From positions 248,001 to 312,000 of the forward strand of contig CAWFSJ010000001.1 in assembly GCA_963818505.1 (NCBI GenBank): a DNA stretch of 64,000 bases, read 5' to 3'. The stretch comes from JADKAV01 sp963818505 (GTDB lineage Bacteria > Actinomycetota > Actinomycetes > S36-B12 > UBA10799). A program made the position numbers and the translations under genes. How positions within the stretch are numbered: position 1 is the first letter of the stretch; each line of letters starts with the position of its first letter. Shown here piece by piece: positions 17,385 to 26,803 of this stretch. The notes below the pieces were generated by a model that saw only the letters and a program-made list of their open reading frames with translations, searched no databases and had not been told where the DNA came from.

Positions 17385-17882
17385 ATGCCCACCACCCTTG
17401 TCCTTTTGCGCCATGCGAAGAGCGCCTATCCCGCAGGAGTGGGCGACCACGAGCGTCCGCTCAGTGGCCGGGGCAGGCGCGATGCGCCGGTTGCTGGGCG
17501 CTTGATCGCAGCACAGGTGCCCTGGATCGGTGCAGCGATGGTCTCCACCGCGACCCGCACTCAGCAGACCTGGGACCTTGCCTCCCCGGCCTTGACGGTG
17601 GACGAGAAGCGCGACATGCCGGAGTTGTACCTGGCCTCTGCCGAAGCGATGCTGGGGCGCTTGCGGGCCGAAAGCAGCAGCACCTTGCTGATGGTGGCCC
17701 ACAATCCGGGAACCGAGGTCCTGGCCGAACGCTTGACCCGCAACACCGGCAGTCCGGACTACCGTCGCATGGTCGCCAAGTTCCCCACTGCCGCCTTCGC
17801 CGTCCTGACCAGCGACGAACCTTTCGGCAACTGGGGGTTGGGCAGCGCCCGGCTGGAGACGTTCGTCGTGGCCCGCGGTTGA
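17385..17882 (+). CDS. SixA-like histidine phosphatase
   Basis: A 165-residue single-domain protein of histidine phosphatase branch 1. The catalytic motif LLRHAKSAYP is at the N-terminus, and MVAHNPGTEVLAERL near residue 105 supplies the second histidine. The short length and RHAKS motif match the SixA group, which removes phosphate from phosphohistidine in signalling proteins or acts on small phosphates. ATG 17385 is chosen because the first strand begins at once; ATG 17376 is also possible. It is divergent from cphB and convergent with serB. Confidence 0.85.
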   Translation: MPTTLVLLRHAKSAYPAGVGDHERPLSGRGRRDAPVAGRLIAAQVPWIGAAMVSTATRTQQTWDLASPALTVDEKRDMPELYLASAEAMLGRLRAESSSTLLMVAHNPGTEVLAERLTRNTGSPDYRRMVAKFPTAAFAVLTSDEPFGNWGLGSARLETFVVARG

Positions 17883-17889
17883 GACCGGC

Positions 17890-19032
17890 TCAGGCGAGGG
17901 CCTGGACCTGCTCTCGGCTGATACCCAACAGGTAGAGCACCGAGTCGAGGTAAGGCGCTGTGACAGATGCGTCCGCGGCCGCAGCAACGGCGGGTTTGGC
18001 GTTGAAGGCGACCCCAAGCCCAGCGGTGGCGATCATGTCCAGGTCGTTGGCGCCGTCCCCGATCGCGACGGTCCTCGACAACGCGAACCCGAACTCCTCG
18101 GCGAACTCGCGCAGCGCGAGGGCCTTGCCCGCCCGGTCCACGACCGGCGGGACCACCCGACCGGTCAGCTTGCCCGCGGCGACCTCCAAGGTGTTGGCCC
18201 GGAACCGGTGGACACCCAACTGCTCGGCCAGCGGGCCCACGATCTCGGCGAAGCCCCCGGACACCAGGGCCAGTTTGTAACCCAGCGAATTGAGCGTGCG
18301 GCACAGGGTGCGCGCGCCCGGTGTGAGCCTGACGGAGTCACGCACCTTTTCCAGCGCTGACACCGGTGTGCCCTCAAGGGCGGCGACACGCTGCTTGAGG
18401 GACTGCTCGAAATCCAGTTCTCCGGCCATTGCCCTGCGTGTCACCTCAGCCACGACGGCCTCGCATCCGGCTTCGCGCGCCAGCAGGTCGATCACCTCGT
18501 CCTGGATCAAGGTAGAGTCCACGTCCATTACGACCAGGCGCGCACCCTGCCGGATGATCGTCGCCGATTGGACGGCGACGTCCATTTTCAAGCGCGTGGA
18601 GACCGGCGCCAAAGCCGTCTTCAACGCTGTGGCGGGCACGCCGCTGACGGTGACCTCCACGGCCGTGACCGGGTAGTCCGCTGTGCGCACGATTCGCTCG
18701 ATGTTCCCTCCGAGCCCCGCGATCTGCTCCGCGATGAGCCCGACGTGGGCGGCATGCAATTCGTGGGCCATGAGTACGACCAAGGCACTTGCCGAACGCC
18801 GGTTCACCACGTCGTCACATTCCTGCCGGACATCGACTGCCAGCCCCAGTTGCTCTGCCAGTCGGCTCAGGTTGTCCGAGTCAGTCCTGTCCACGGCCAC
18901 GGAAAGCACGAGCCGACCCTGTACGACAAGTTGTTCGATGTCGTGAATGGCCACGGCGTCGCCCAAGCCAGCCAACAACTGGGCGGTGATACCCGGTCGG
19001 TCCCACCCCGTGAACGTGAGTGTCGTGTTCAC
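17890..19032 (-). CDS. serB: Phosphoserine phosphatase with N-terminal ACT domain
   Basis: A 380-residue HAD phosphatase. Residues 1-160 hold an ACT regulatory region (LTFTGWDRPGITAQLLAGL). The catalytic motif I DVDSTLIQDE, with the nucleophile Asp, is near residue 168, LVSGGFAEIV gives motif II, and GDGANDLDMI near 324 is motif IV. It converts phosphoserine to serine, the last step of serine synthesis. The GTG start at 19032 overlaps the stop of the upstream hypothetical gene by four bases (GTGA), indicating coupling. Confidence 0.93.
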   Translation of the reverse strand: MNTTLTFTGWDRPGITAQLLAGLGDAVAIHDIEQLVVQGRLVLSVAVDRTDSDNLSRLAEQLGLAVDVRQECDDVVNRRSASALVVLMAHELHAAHVGLIAEQIAGLGGNIERIVRTADYPVTAVEVTVSGVPATALKTALAPVSTRLKMDVAVQSATIIRQGARLVVMDVDSTLIQDEVIDLLAREAGCEAVVAEVTRRAMAGELDFEQSLKQRVAALEGTPVSALEKVRDSVRLTPGARTLCRTLNSLGYKLALVSGGFAEIVGPLAEQLGVHRFRANTLEVAAGKLTGRVVPPVVDRAGKALALREFAEEFGFALSRTVAIGDGANDLDMIATAGLGVAFNAKPAVAAAADASVTAPYLDSVLYLLGISREQVQALA

Positions 19033-19673
19033 ACGAACCTCCGATCAGCCCTTGACGGCTGGCGTGCGGCGACCGGCTCGACGTAGGCCGACAACGTCGC
19101 CCTCGCAACCGCAGTGAGAAGCGCCTGCAACTCCGGCGTGCGACTTTCGAGCGCCGCGACCGCGGTCCACAGTCGCACAGCGCGCACCAGAAGGCCGCGC
19201 CGCTGAGAGGAGGCGTCGGGAGGTAGCGGCCGAAGGCGGGCGGGTTGTGGCGCCACAGGTGCGACAACCTCCTGCAGGCGCAGTTGCTCCTCGGCGACGA
19301 GGACGGCGCAGGCCATGTCGCTGGCAGCCTGTTGAAGGTCAAGGTCGATCGGCCGCGACGGGCCTGCCTGTAGGAGCGCCCATTCGGTGCCGCTGGGGAT
19401 GAGCAGGGTGGCCGGTTCGCCGGGTGGTCCATGCAGGATCACAGCCTCGCCGGCGGCCACAGCCGCCTCAGTGGCCGGTTTTGGTCCCGGCAGGGCGGCG
19501 ACCCCCAGTTCCGGGCAGTAGGCGCTCACCGCGGCAATCTGCCCGCGTCGTGCTGCTAACGCGTCCAGAGTCGCCGGACCCACGAGATCGAGTAGGTCAT
19601 CGCCGCCGACAGCTGCCCGCCACCAGGCCGGCAGCCAGCCGGCGATCTGGAAAGATGCGGGAACGACCGTCAT
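19029..19673 (-). CDS. Conserved hypothetical protein upstream of serB
   Basis: A 214-residue Ala/Leu-rich protein with no signal peptide or membrane helix. It includes WLPAWWRAAVGGDDLLD near residue 14 and a middle region GEPATLLIPSGTEWALL, and ends with an Arg-rich tail. I do not recognise a family. The 4-base overlap with serB implies co-translation. The start ATG 19673 leaves 26 bases to the divergent ABC ATPase gene. Confidence 0.6.
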   Translation of the reverse strand: MTVVPASFQIAGWLPAWWRAAVGGDDLLDLVGPATLDALAARRGQIAAVSAYCPELGVAALPGPKPATEAAVAAGEAVILHGPPGEPATLLIPSGTEWALLQAGPSRPIDLDLQQAASDMACAVLVAEEQLRLQEVVAPVAPQPARLRPLPPDASSQRRGLLVRAVRLWTAVAALESRTPELQALLTAVARATLSAYVEPVAARQPSRADRRFV

Positions 19674-19699
19674 GGCTACCCAGCGTAGGGTTATGAGTC

Positions 19700-20488
19700 G
19701 TGTCGGATGTCATCAACCTGGTGGATGTGTCCGTGATGCGATCCGGGCGCGAAATCCTGTCCGGGCTCAACCTGGCGGTGGCCGAGGGACAGAACTGGGT
19801 GGTGCTTGGCCCCAATGGTGCGGGCAAGACCACGTTGCTGCAGATCGCTGCGACGCTCATACACCCCAGCCGGGGAACTGCGGAGGTTCTGGACGAGCGC
19901 ATCGGCGCCGTGGATGTCTTCGAGGTGCGCCCCCGGATCGGACTCGCCAGTTCGGCGCTTACCGCCCGCGTGCCGGATTCAGAGAGGGTGCGCGACGTTG
20001 TGATCACATCGGCCTGGGCGGTTCTCGGCAGGTGGCGCGAGTCTTATGAACCCGCGGATGCCAGTCGCGCCGAGTACCTGCTCGACCTGTGGGGGCTGGC
20101 AGCGCTGGCGGACAACCGCTTCGCGACGTTGAGTGAGGGGGAACGCAAGCGCACGATCATCGCACGGGCACTTATGGCCGATCCTGAGTTGCTTCTGCTG
20201 GACGAACCGGCGGCCGGTCTGGACATCGCCGGTCGCGAGGATCTCCTGATGCGCATCGATGCTCTGGCCGAGGACGATTGCGCGCCCACCCTCGTGATGG
20301 TCACCCACCACGTGGAGGAGATCCCGAAGGCCACGACCCATGTCCTGTTGCTTCGCGACGGGGCCATGGTGGCAAGCGGACCGGTTGAGCAGGTCCTGAC
20401 GTCCGAGAACGTGTCCGCCACATTCGGCCTCGGTGTGACCGTGGCGCGGGTCGGATCCCGCTGGACCGCTCACGTCACCGCGCGATGA
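19700..20488 (+). CDS. ABC transporter ATP-binding protein
   Basis: A 262-residue ABC ATPase with Walker A GPNGAGKT near residue 38, signature LSEGERKR near 150 (Ser-Glu in place of the usual Ser-Gly), Walker B LLLLDEPAAGLD near 172 and H-loop VTHHVEEI near 206. It resembles the ModF/YlmA-like group of stand-alone ABC ATPases. No permease is adjacent; the next gene encodes a TauE/SafE protein, which does not need an ATPase. GTG 19700 is the start. The stop overlaps the next start (ATGA), so the pair is coupled. Confidence 0.85.
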   Translation: MSDVINLVDVSVMRSGREILSGLNLAVAEGQNWVVLGPNGAGKTTLLQIAATLIHPSRGTAEVLDERIGAVDVFEVRPRIGLASSALTARVPDSERVRDVVITSAWAVLGRWRESYEPADASRAEYLLDLWGLAALADNRFATLSEGERKRTIIARALMADPELLLLDEPAAGLDIAGREDLLMRIDALAEDDCAPTLVMVTHHVEEIPKATTHVLLLRDGAMVASGPVEQVLTSENVSATFGLGVTVARVGSRWTAHVTAR

Positions 20489-21216
20489 CCACGACTGAGG
20501 CGCTGCTGCTCTTCGCGGCCGGATTCGCGGCGGGCGCAGTGAATGCCGCCGTGGGTTCCGGCACGCTGATCACCTTCCCCACACTGCTGGCCCTGGGCGT
20601 TCCCCCCGTGATGGCCAACGGGACGAACACGCTGGGTCTCGTGCCGGGCAGCGCTAGCGGGGCGTGGGCCTTCCGCGATGTACTGCACAAAGGGTTGTTC
20701 CGCTGGGTCGTTGTCGTTGCGGTGGCCGCGATGGCTGGGGCCCTGTTGGTGTTGGCTTTGCCCAGTGAGGTGTTCAGTGCAGCTGTCCCATGGCTGATCC
20801 TGCTGGCCGTGGCCCTGGTGGCAGTGCAACCCCTGGCGGCCAAACACCTACCCGAGCCGAACCCCCGGACCAGTGGGGTGGCCATGGCGGCATCCGGTTT
20901 CTACGGGGGCTACTTCGGCGCAGGTCAGGGCATTGCGTTCCTGGGGGCGTTGGCGGCCAGCGGTGTGAAGGACATCCACGAGGCCAACGGCGCGAAGAAC
21001 GTCCTGGCAGGTGTGGCGAATGCGTGTGCGGCGCTCGTGTTCGTGATCGGCGGACAGATCCTGTGGAGTGCGGCGGCCGTGCTCGCCGTCAGTTCCCTGC
21101 TGGGGGGCTTCCTCGGTGGCCGGCTGACGCGTCGCATGCCACCGGCGGCACTGCGTGTGCTTGTCATAGTGGTGGGGGTCGTCGCCGCGATCTCGGCCTT
21201 TGCGAGGGGGTCCTGA
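20485..21216 (+). CDS. TauE/SafE-family membrane transporter
   Basis: A 243-residue protein with about eight hydrophobic segments. The N-terminal FAAGFAAGAVNAAVGSGTLI and the repeat in the second half, GFYGGYFGAGQGI, are the two signature segments of the TauE/SafE (DUF81) family, which moves sulfite, sulfoacetate or related anions across the membrane. Substrate cannot be inferred. It overlaps the ABC ATPase gene by four bases and the methyltransferase gene by one base (TGATG), so three genes form one transcription unit. Confidence 0.88.
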   Translation: MTTTEALLLFAAGFAAGAVNAAVGSGTLITFPTLLALGVPPVMANGTNTLGLVPGSASGAWAFRDVLHKGLFRWVVVVAVAAMAGALLVLALPSEVFSAAVPWLILLAVALVAVQPLAAKHLPEPNPRTSGVAMAASGFYGGYFGAGQGIAFLGALAASGVKDIHEANGAKNVLAGVANACAALVFVIGGQILWSAAAVLAVSSLLGGFLGGRLTRRMPPAALRVLVIVVGVVAAISAFARGS

Positions 21217-22004
21217 TGGTGATCATCGACGTGGAGTCGATCGAAGACCCCCGGATCGCGCAGTACAACGGGTTGACGGACATGCAGATGCGGATGGTTA
21301 CCGAACCGGCCGCCGGGATCTTCCTCGCCGAGGGCGAGAAGGTCATTCGCCGCGCGCTGGCCGCCGGGCTTGAGATGGTGTCGGCGCTGATGGAGGCGAA
21401 ATGGCTGCCCCCTCTGAAACCCCACATGCCCGCCGATGTGCCCGTCTTTCTCGCGCCGACCCCACTTCTTGAAGGCATCACCGGGTTCCGTCTGCACAGA
21501 GGTGCTCTGGCTGTCTTCGCCCGGCCGAAACCGCAGGCCCCAGAGCAGGTGCTGGAGGGTGCCGACACGGTCGTGCTACTCGAGGATCTGGTCGACCACA
21601 CTAACGTCGGGGCGGTCTTCCGGTCGGCCGCCGGCCTCGGGATCGACGCCGTGCTCGTGACCGCTCGGTGTGCTGACCCCTGGTATCGCCGCAGTGTGAA
21701 GACATCGATGGGAGCGGTGTTCACCCTCCCATGGGCCACGGTCGCCGATGCGGGCACGGCGATGTCGCTAGCCCGGCGCTGCGGTGTCTCGACCATTGCC
21801 CTCGACCCGGCGGCAACCACATCGATGCGTGAATGGCGACGGGAAGGGCCGACGATGCTTCTGATGGGCACTGAGGGCCCAGGGCTCAGCGAGAGCGCCA
21901 AGGCGGGCACCGATCAGACGTTGAGCATCCCGATGGCCCGGGGGACCGACTCGCTGAACGTTGCCATGGCGGCCGCTATCGCTTGCTACGTGCTGACGTC
22001 CTGA
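21216..22004 (+). CDS. SpoU/TrmH-family RNA 2'-O-methyltransferase
   Basis: A 262-residue SPOUT methyltransferase. An N-terminal substrate-binding part (residues 1-105) precedes the catalytic domain, with motif 1 LEDLVDHTNVGAVFRSA near 120, motif 2 LLMGTEGPGLSE near 215 and motif 3 IPMARGTDSLNVAMAAAI near 240. It transfers a methyl group from SAM to the 2'-OH of an rRNA or tRNA nucleotide. The ATG at 21216 overlaps the previous stop by one base. Its 3' end overlaps the convergent permease gene by 19 bases. Confidence 0.9.
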   Translation: MVIIDVESIEDPRIAQYNGLTDMQMRMVTEPAAGIFLAEGEKVIRRALAAGLEMVSALMEAKWLPPLKPHMPADVPVFLAPTPLLEGITGFRLHRGALAVFARPKPQAPEQVLEGADTVVLLEDLVDHTNVGAVFRSAAGLGIDAVLVTARCADPWYRRSVKTSMGAVFTLPWATVADAGTAMSLARRCGVSTIALDPAATTSMREWRREGPTMLLMGTEGPGLSESAKAGTDQTLSIPMARGTDSLNVAMAAAIACYVLTS

Positions 22005-23377
22005 TCCGGTAGGGCCTGAACGCCGCCGTACGAGTCACCTTTGCCAGCCCTGCGCCAGAGGATGAAGATGTACAACGGCACACCGAGCACGACGAGTATC
22101 CACAGCCAGTAGATCTCCTCTTGACCTCCGCCGATGAACGCCAGAATGGTGAAGAGCAGCGCGAGGATCGCGACTGCCATCTTCCTAGCCAGGTGGGTCA
22201 CTGGGATCTTGCCTCTGTCCAGCGCGAGGTACTTGATCTCAGCGGCCGCACTGAACGCGTACGAGACCATGGTGGCCACGGCTGAGACGAGCACCAGTGT
22301 GCTGACGACCTCGCCGAGTCCGCTTCCGCTGAATGAAAGGATCAACAGGCCCGCGGAGAGCGCCCCGCTGATCAACAGGCCCGTGGACGGCGCGTGCTTG
22401 ACGTTCAACTTGCCGAAAACCTTCGGCGCCAGGCCGTCGAACTCCGCTGCCATCGGGATCTGCCCGCTGAGCAAGATCAGGCCGTTCATCGCACCGAGGC
22501 AGGAGATCACCGCGACGACAGAGACCGCATTGCCGGCCCAGGACCCGAACATGTTGCTCGCGGCCAGGGCGAAGGCTGCGTCACTGCCGGCCAGTTCGCT
22601 GCGCTCTACGGCCCCGAAGACCGCTGCCGTACTGAGCAGGTACACAGTGGCAGCTGCGACCGTCCCGATCAGGGTGGCCCGGGGGATGGTCTTGTCGGGC
22701 TCGTGGACATCGCCGGCCGGGATTGTGGCCGCCTCGACGCCGATGAAGGAGAAGAGCGTGTAGGCCATGACGGCCGTGAGTACTTCGATCGGTGGCAGCG
22801 ACGATGCGTTGAACGGCCCGAGGTTCTTGGTGTCGAACGCAATGAATCCGATCGTGCCGATGATGAGAAGGGGCACAACCTTCAGGATGGTCAGCAACAA
22901 GGAGATGAAACCCCCGGTCGCAACGCCCCGGGTGTTGAGGACGGTTAGCGCCGCGATCGCGCCGACGGACACGGCGATGCTGACCAACTTGTTGTCCCCG
23001 ACGGCGGGGATCAGCACCGCGAGGTAGCCGATCATCGCCGAGGCGATCGCGCCGACACCGACCCAGGCGCCGATCCAGTAGGTCCAAGCAGACTGGAATC
23101 CGACGAAGTCGCCGAACCCTTGGCGTGAGAACGCGTATGGCCCACCGACGTCGGGAGTGCGGCGGGCCAGTGACGAGAAGACCAGGGCGAGCATGAGGCT
23201 GCCGAAGGCTGTCAGTGCGAAACCGAGGATGCTGATCGGACCGTACTGTGCCAGCCAGGAAGGCTGGGTGAAGATCCCCGCCCCAATGATGGTCCCGGTC
23301 ACCAATGCGGTGGCCGGCCACAGGGTCAGCGTCTTGGTCTTTGCCGGGGCCGATTCCTTCTCGTCGATCTGTGTCAT
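21986..23377 (-). CDS. APC-superfamily amino-acid permease/antiporter
   Basis: A 463-residue membrane protein with about 12 helices. The unwound helix-1 motif VTGTIIGAGIFTQPS near residue 28 is typical of the amino-acid/polyamine/organocation superfamily and resembles the basic amino acid antiporter group (AdiC/ArcD-like); substrate is inferred only from this resemblance. Both ends are polar and cytoplasmic. It would fit arginine or ornithine traffic in a cell that makes cyanophycin, but this is speculative. Convergent and slightly overlapping with the methyltransferase gene. Confidence 0.85.
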   Translation of the reverse strand: MTQIDEKESAPAKTKTLTLWPATALVTGTIIGAGIFTQPSWLAQYGPISILGFALTAFGSLMLALVFSSLARRTPDVGGPYAFSRQGFGDFVGFQSAWTYWIGAWVGVGAIASAMIGYLAVLIPAVGDNKLVSIAVSVGAIAALTVLNTRGVATGGFISLLLTILKVVPLLIIGTIGFIAFDTKNLGPFNASSLPPIEVLTAVMAYTLFSFIGVEAATIPAGDVHEPDKTIPRATLIGTVAAATVYLLSTAAVFGAVERSELAGSDAAFALAASNMFGSWAGNAVSVVAVISCLGAMNGLILLSGQIPMAAEFDGLAPKVFGKLNVKHAPSTGLLISGALSAGLLILSFSGSGLGEVVSTLVLVSAVATMVSYAFSAAAEIKYLALDRGKIPVTHLARKMAVAILALLFTILAFIGGGQEEIYWLWILVVLGVPLYIFILWRRAGKGDSYGGVQALPDQDVST

Positions 23378-23440
23378 CTCATGAACCCCCGGAATTCGTC
23401 AGCAAGATCCGCCTCAGCATAGGTGGCAGAGTAGTGCCTC

Positions 23441-24037
23441 ATGGCAGGCATAGTGATGCTCAGACACGGTCAGACCGCCTGGAGTCTCTCCGGGCAGCAC
23501 ACGGGTCGAACGGACATTCCCCTGACCGATGCTGGGCGCGCCGCCGCACAGGCACTGGCGACCCACTTGCAGGGCCACAACTTCCCGCTTGTGGTGTGTA
23601 GTCCGCTGCAGCGTGCACGCGATACCGCAGCCCTGGCCGGACTGACCCCTGACATCGTGACCGACGATCTGCTGGAGTGGGACTACGGCGCGTTCGAGGG
23701 GCGAACCACCTCGCAGATCCGCGAGCAGGAGAACGATCCGCAATGGGTCATCTGGAATGCCCACATCCCGTCAGGCACGACGCCAGGGGAGCAGCCCGAG
23801 GATGTCGCAGTGCGCTGCCGACGGGTGATCGAGTTGTGTGAGCCATACCTGCAGGACGGGCACGAGGTCGCCCTGGTCGCCCATGGCCATGTGTTGCGGA
23901 TTCTCACCGCCACGTGGCTGGGGCTCGCGGCCCGCGACGGCAGATTGTTCGCTCTTGAGACCGGGACTGTGAGTCTGCTGGGTTACGAGCGACTCCAGCC
24001 GGTGATTTCGTTGTGGAACGCACCGGGTCTGCCGTGA
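23441..24037 (+). CDS. Histidine phosphatase family protein
   Basis: A 198-residue branch-1 histidine phosphatase. MLRHGQTAWSLSGQHTGRTD near the N-terminus carries the catalytic His, WDYGAFEGRTTSQI near 85 provides the acid/base Glu region and LVAHGHVLRIL near 146 the second His. This layout resembles broad-specificity phosphatases and the phosphoglycerate mutase-like group. The start ATG 23441 follows the divergent APC permease by 63 bases. It lies 88 bases before an amino-acid ABC importer operon. Confidence 0.87.
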   Translation: MAGIVMLRHGQTAWSLSGQHTGRTDIPLTDAGRAAAQALATHLQGHNFPLVVCSPLQRARDTAALAGLTPDIVTDDLLEWDYGAFEGRTTSQIREQENDPQWVIWNAHIPSGTTPGEQPEDVAVRCRRVIELCEPYLQDGHEVALVAHGHVLRILTATWLGLAARDGRLFALETGTVSLLGYERLQPVISLWNAPGLP

Positions 24038-24125
24038 CTTGATTTCCAGTTTGTTTCGCGGTCCCTGATTACGCCCTGACGGGGTTCCGCTGTGGCAGAG
24101 TGTGACCACAAAGTAGGGAGTGACC

Positions 24126-25031
24126 ATGTCCAAGAGTTTCAAACTGGGTCGATTTGCGGTGGTGGCGATCGCCGGCGCACTGGCCCTGAGCGCATGCGGC
24201 GGGGATTCGTCCTCCGGTGATGCCTCTGCATCCCCGAGCGGGGTCCCGTCGGTTTCAGTCGATGACGCGCTGGCAGCGCAAGTCCCCGAAGCCATCAAGT
24301 CCACAGGAACGTTGTTGTACGGCACCGACGCGAGCTACGCCCCCAGCGAGTTCTTCGCCGAGGACGGCAGCACCATCGTCGGTTTCGACATCGATCTCGG
24401 TAAGGCCATCGCGGCCAAGCTCGGTCTGACCGGCCAGTTCGAGAACGCGACCTTCGACTCGCTGATCGTGGGTGTGCAGAACGGCAAGTTCAACGCATCC
24501 ATGTCGTCCTTCACCATCAACCCGGAACGCATCAAGCAGGTCAACATGATCAGCTACTTCAACGCGGGCACGGGCTGGGCGGTACAGACAGGCAATCCGT
24601 CGGGCATCTCGACCGAGGACCCTTGCGGCAAGACGGTTGCGGTTCAGAAGGCAACAGTTCAGGTCGACGACATCGAGGCCAAGAACGAGGAGTGCAAGAG
24701 CGCCGGCAAGCCGGAGATCAGCATTCAGCAGTACGGTCTGCAGTCCGAGGCCACGACTGCCGTGGTGAGCGGCAAAGCAGACGCGATGCTGGCTGACTCT
24801 CCAGTGGTCGCCTACGCGATCCAGCAGTCGGGCAAGCTCGAGCAGCTCGGTGAGGTGTACGACTCGGCGCCGTACGGCGTGGTCGTGCCCAAGGAGGACA
24901 CCGAGTTCGCCACCGCGATTCAGGGTGCCATCAACGCGCTGATCGCAGATGGCACCTATGGGGCGATCCTCGACCAGTGGGGCGTCAGCAATGGTGCGAT
25001 CACTGAGTCCGAGGTCAACCCCGCCAGTTAG
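24126..25031 (+). CDS. Polar amino-acid ABC transporter, substrate-binding lipoprotein
   Basis: A 301-residue family-3 solute-binding protein. A lipoprotein signal ends in the lipobox LALSACGG with Cys24 as the lipid-attached residue, followed by a Ser-rich linker. The binding domain begins near residue 55 with GTLLYGTDASYAPSEF and contains EDGSTIVGFDIDLGKAIAAKLG, as in glutamine/arginine/histidine receptors. It is anchored on the outer face of the membrane. ATG 24126 follows a GGGAG ribosome site. It leads a three-gene operon with its permease and ATPase. Confidence 0.92.
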   Translation: MSKSFKLGRFAVVAIAGALALSACGGDSSSGDASASPSGVPSVSVDDALAAQVPEAIKSTGTLLYGTDASYAPSEFFAEDGSTIVGFDIDLGKAIAAKLGLTGQFENATFDSLIVGVQNGKFNASMSSFTINPERIKQVNMISYFNAGTGWAVQTGNPSGISTEDPCGKTVAVQKATVQVDDIEAKNEECKSAGKPEISIQQYGLQSEATTAVVSGKADAMLADSPVVAYAIQQSGKLEQLGEVYDSAPYGVVVPKEDTEFATAIQGAINALIADGTYGAILDQWGVSNGAITESEVNPAS

Positions 25032-25055
25032 TCGTCAACCAGCAGGAGGTCGATC

Positions 25056-25988
25056 GTGAGCACCGACACCCCAGAGGACGTGGCTGAAGAACGAGAGAAG
25101 CCACCCATCGAAGCAGTGCCAGTAAGGCACCCGGGTCGATGGGTGGGGGCTGCCATTGTGGCCTTGTTCGCAGCGATGTTGCTGCACAGTCTCCTGACCA
25201 ACCCCAACTGGGGATGGTCACTGATCGGCGAGTGGATATTCTCCCCGCCGATCGTCAAGGGTGTCGGTGTCACGATCCTGCTGACCATCCTGGCGATGGT
25301 CATCGGCCTGGTCCTGGGCGTTCTGCTCGCGATCATGCGATTGTCGCCCAACCCGGTGTTGAACGGGACGGCGTGGATGTTCATCTGGGCCTTCCGTGGC
25401 ACCCCGGTGTACGTCCAGTTGTTCCTCTGGGCGAACATCATCGCGCTGTACACGACCATCTCGCTGGGCGTGCCGTTCGGCCCGGAGTTCTTCACCCTGC
25501 AGACAAAGACCCTGATTCCGGCCTTCGTGGCCGCGCTTCTCGGGCTGGGTCTGAACGAGGCCGCGTACATGTCCGAAATCGTGCGTGCAGGCATCCTCAG
25601 CGTCGATGAAGGGCAGGAGGAGGCGGCCACCGCCTTGGGCATGAGCCGCATGCAGACCTTGCGGCACATCGTGTTGCCGCAGGCGATGCGGGTGATCGTT
25701 CCTCCGACCGGCAACGAGACGATTTCCATGCTGAAGACCACCTCACTGGTCATCGCGATTCCGTTGACCACGGAGTTGTTCTTCCAGGCCAGCGCGATCG
25801 GCAACAGACTGTTCCAGCCCTTCCCGATGGCCATCATGGCCAGCATCTGGTACCTGGCCCTGACGAGCATTCTGATGGTGGGTCAGTACTACATCGAGCG
25901 CTACTACGCCAAGGGTGCGATGCGTGAGCTCCCACCGACGCCGATCCAGAAATGGCGCCGCCGTCTACGTATGGGAGGTGCGTCATGA
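25056..25988 (+). CDS. Polar amino-acid ABC transporter permease
   Basis: A 310-residue HisM/GlnP-type permease. A polar N-terminal stretch of about 27 residues precedes five or six helices. The EAA loop that contacts the ATPase reads EEAATALGMSRMQTLRHIVL near residue 190, and WMFIWAFRGTPVYVQLFLW near 105 is the family signature. GTG 25056 has a strong AGGAGG site eight bases upstream. Only one permease is present, so it probably forms a homodimer. It overlaps the ATPase gene by four bases. Confidence 0.92.
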   Translation: MSTDTPEDVAEEREKPPIEAVPVRHPGRWVGAAIVALFAAMLLHSLLTNPNWGWSLIGEWIFSPPIVKGVGVTILLTILAMVIGLVLGVLLAIMRLSPNPVLNGTAWMFIWAFRGTPVYVQLFLWANIIALYTTISLGVPFGPEFFTLQTKTLIPAFVAALLGLGLNEAAYMSEIVRAGILSVDEGQEEAATALGMSRMQTLRHIVLPQAMRVIVPPTGNETISMLKTTSLVIAIPLTTELFFQASAIGNRLFQPFPMAIMASIWYLALTSILMVGQYYIERYYAKGAMRELPPTPIQKWRRRLRMGGAS

Positions 25989-26755
25989 CCGAGAAGCCGA
26001 TCAAGGTTCTGGCCGACAACGTCCACAAGGCCTATGGCCGCAATGAGGTGCTCCGGGGCATCGACATGCAGATTCGCACTGGAGAGGTGGCCTGCATCGT
26101 GGGCCCGTCCGGTGGGGGCAAGTCGACCTTCCTGCGCTGCATCAACCATCTGGAGAAGATCGACGCCGGGCAGTTGTCGGTCGACGGTGAGTTGATCGGC
26201 TACAACCAGAAGGGCGGCAAGCTCTACGAGATGCACGACAAGGAGGTCGCTGCACAGCGGCGTTCCATCGGCATGGTTTTCCAGCGGTTCAACCTGTTCC
26301 CGCACATGACTGCTGCGGAGAATGTGATGTGCGGACCCGTCGTCGTGCGTAAGGACAACAAGAAGATCGCCAAACAACGCGCGATCGAACTGCTCGGCAA
26401 AGTCGGCCTCGGCGACCGTGGGGACAGTTACCCCATGCAGTTGTCCGGCGGTCAGCAGCAGCGCGTGGCCATAGCCAGGGCACTGGCCATGGATCCGGAC
26501 TTGATGCTCTTCGACGAACCGACATCGGCGCTGGACCCCGAACTTGTGGGTGAAGTGCTGGATGTCATGAGGCAGTTGGCGGAGTCCGGGATGACGATGA
26601 TCGTGGTGACCCACGAGATCGGATTCGCACGCGAGGTGGGCGATGTGCTGGCCTTCATCGACAAGGGTGTTGTGGCAGAGATCGGCGAGCCGCGCGAGAT
26701 CCTGGCGAACCCGAAGAGCAAGAGGTTCCAGGACTTCCTGGGCAAGGTGCTCTGA
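25985..26755 (+). CDS. Polar amino-acid ABC transporter ATP-binding protein
   Basis: A 256-residue GlnQ/HisP-type ATPase with Walker A GPSGGGKST near residue 40, signature LSGGQQQRVAIARAL near 152, Walker B LMLFDEPTSALDPE near 172 and H-loop VVTHEIGFA near 205. It powers uptake by the preceding receptor and permease. The start is fixed by ATGA overlap with the permease stop. An insertion between Walker A and Q-loop (IGYNQKGGKLYEM) is present, as in several members of this subgroup. Confidence 0.95.
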   Translation: MTEKPIKVLADNVHKAYGRNEVLRGIDMQIRTGEVACIVGPSGGGKSTFLRCINHLEKIDAGQLSVDGELIGYNQKGGKLYEMHDKEVAAQRRSIGMVFQRFNLFPHMTAAENVMCGPVVVRKDNKKIAKQRAIELLGKVGLGDRGDSYPMQLSGGQQQRVAIARALAMDPDLMLFDEPTSALDPELVGEVLDVMRQLAESGMTMIVVTHEIGFAREVGDVLAFIDKGVVAEIGEPREILANPKSKRFQDFLGKVL

Positions 26756-26803
26756 GCAACTCGTCTTCGCGCCACGGTCGTCCGAGTCGGCCACAATGGG
26801 CGC

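Noticed and set aside
20790..21215. A 5' extension of the methyltransferase frame to 20790
   Set aside because: It lies inside the TauE gene in another frame; the methyltransferase domain begins at 21216 with a TGATG overlap.
24038..24125. A promoter or riboswitch before the amino-acid importer
   Set aside because: TTGTTT at 24051 has no matching -10 at a proper distance and no riboswitch fold was recognised in the 88 bases.
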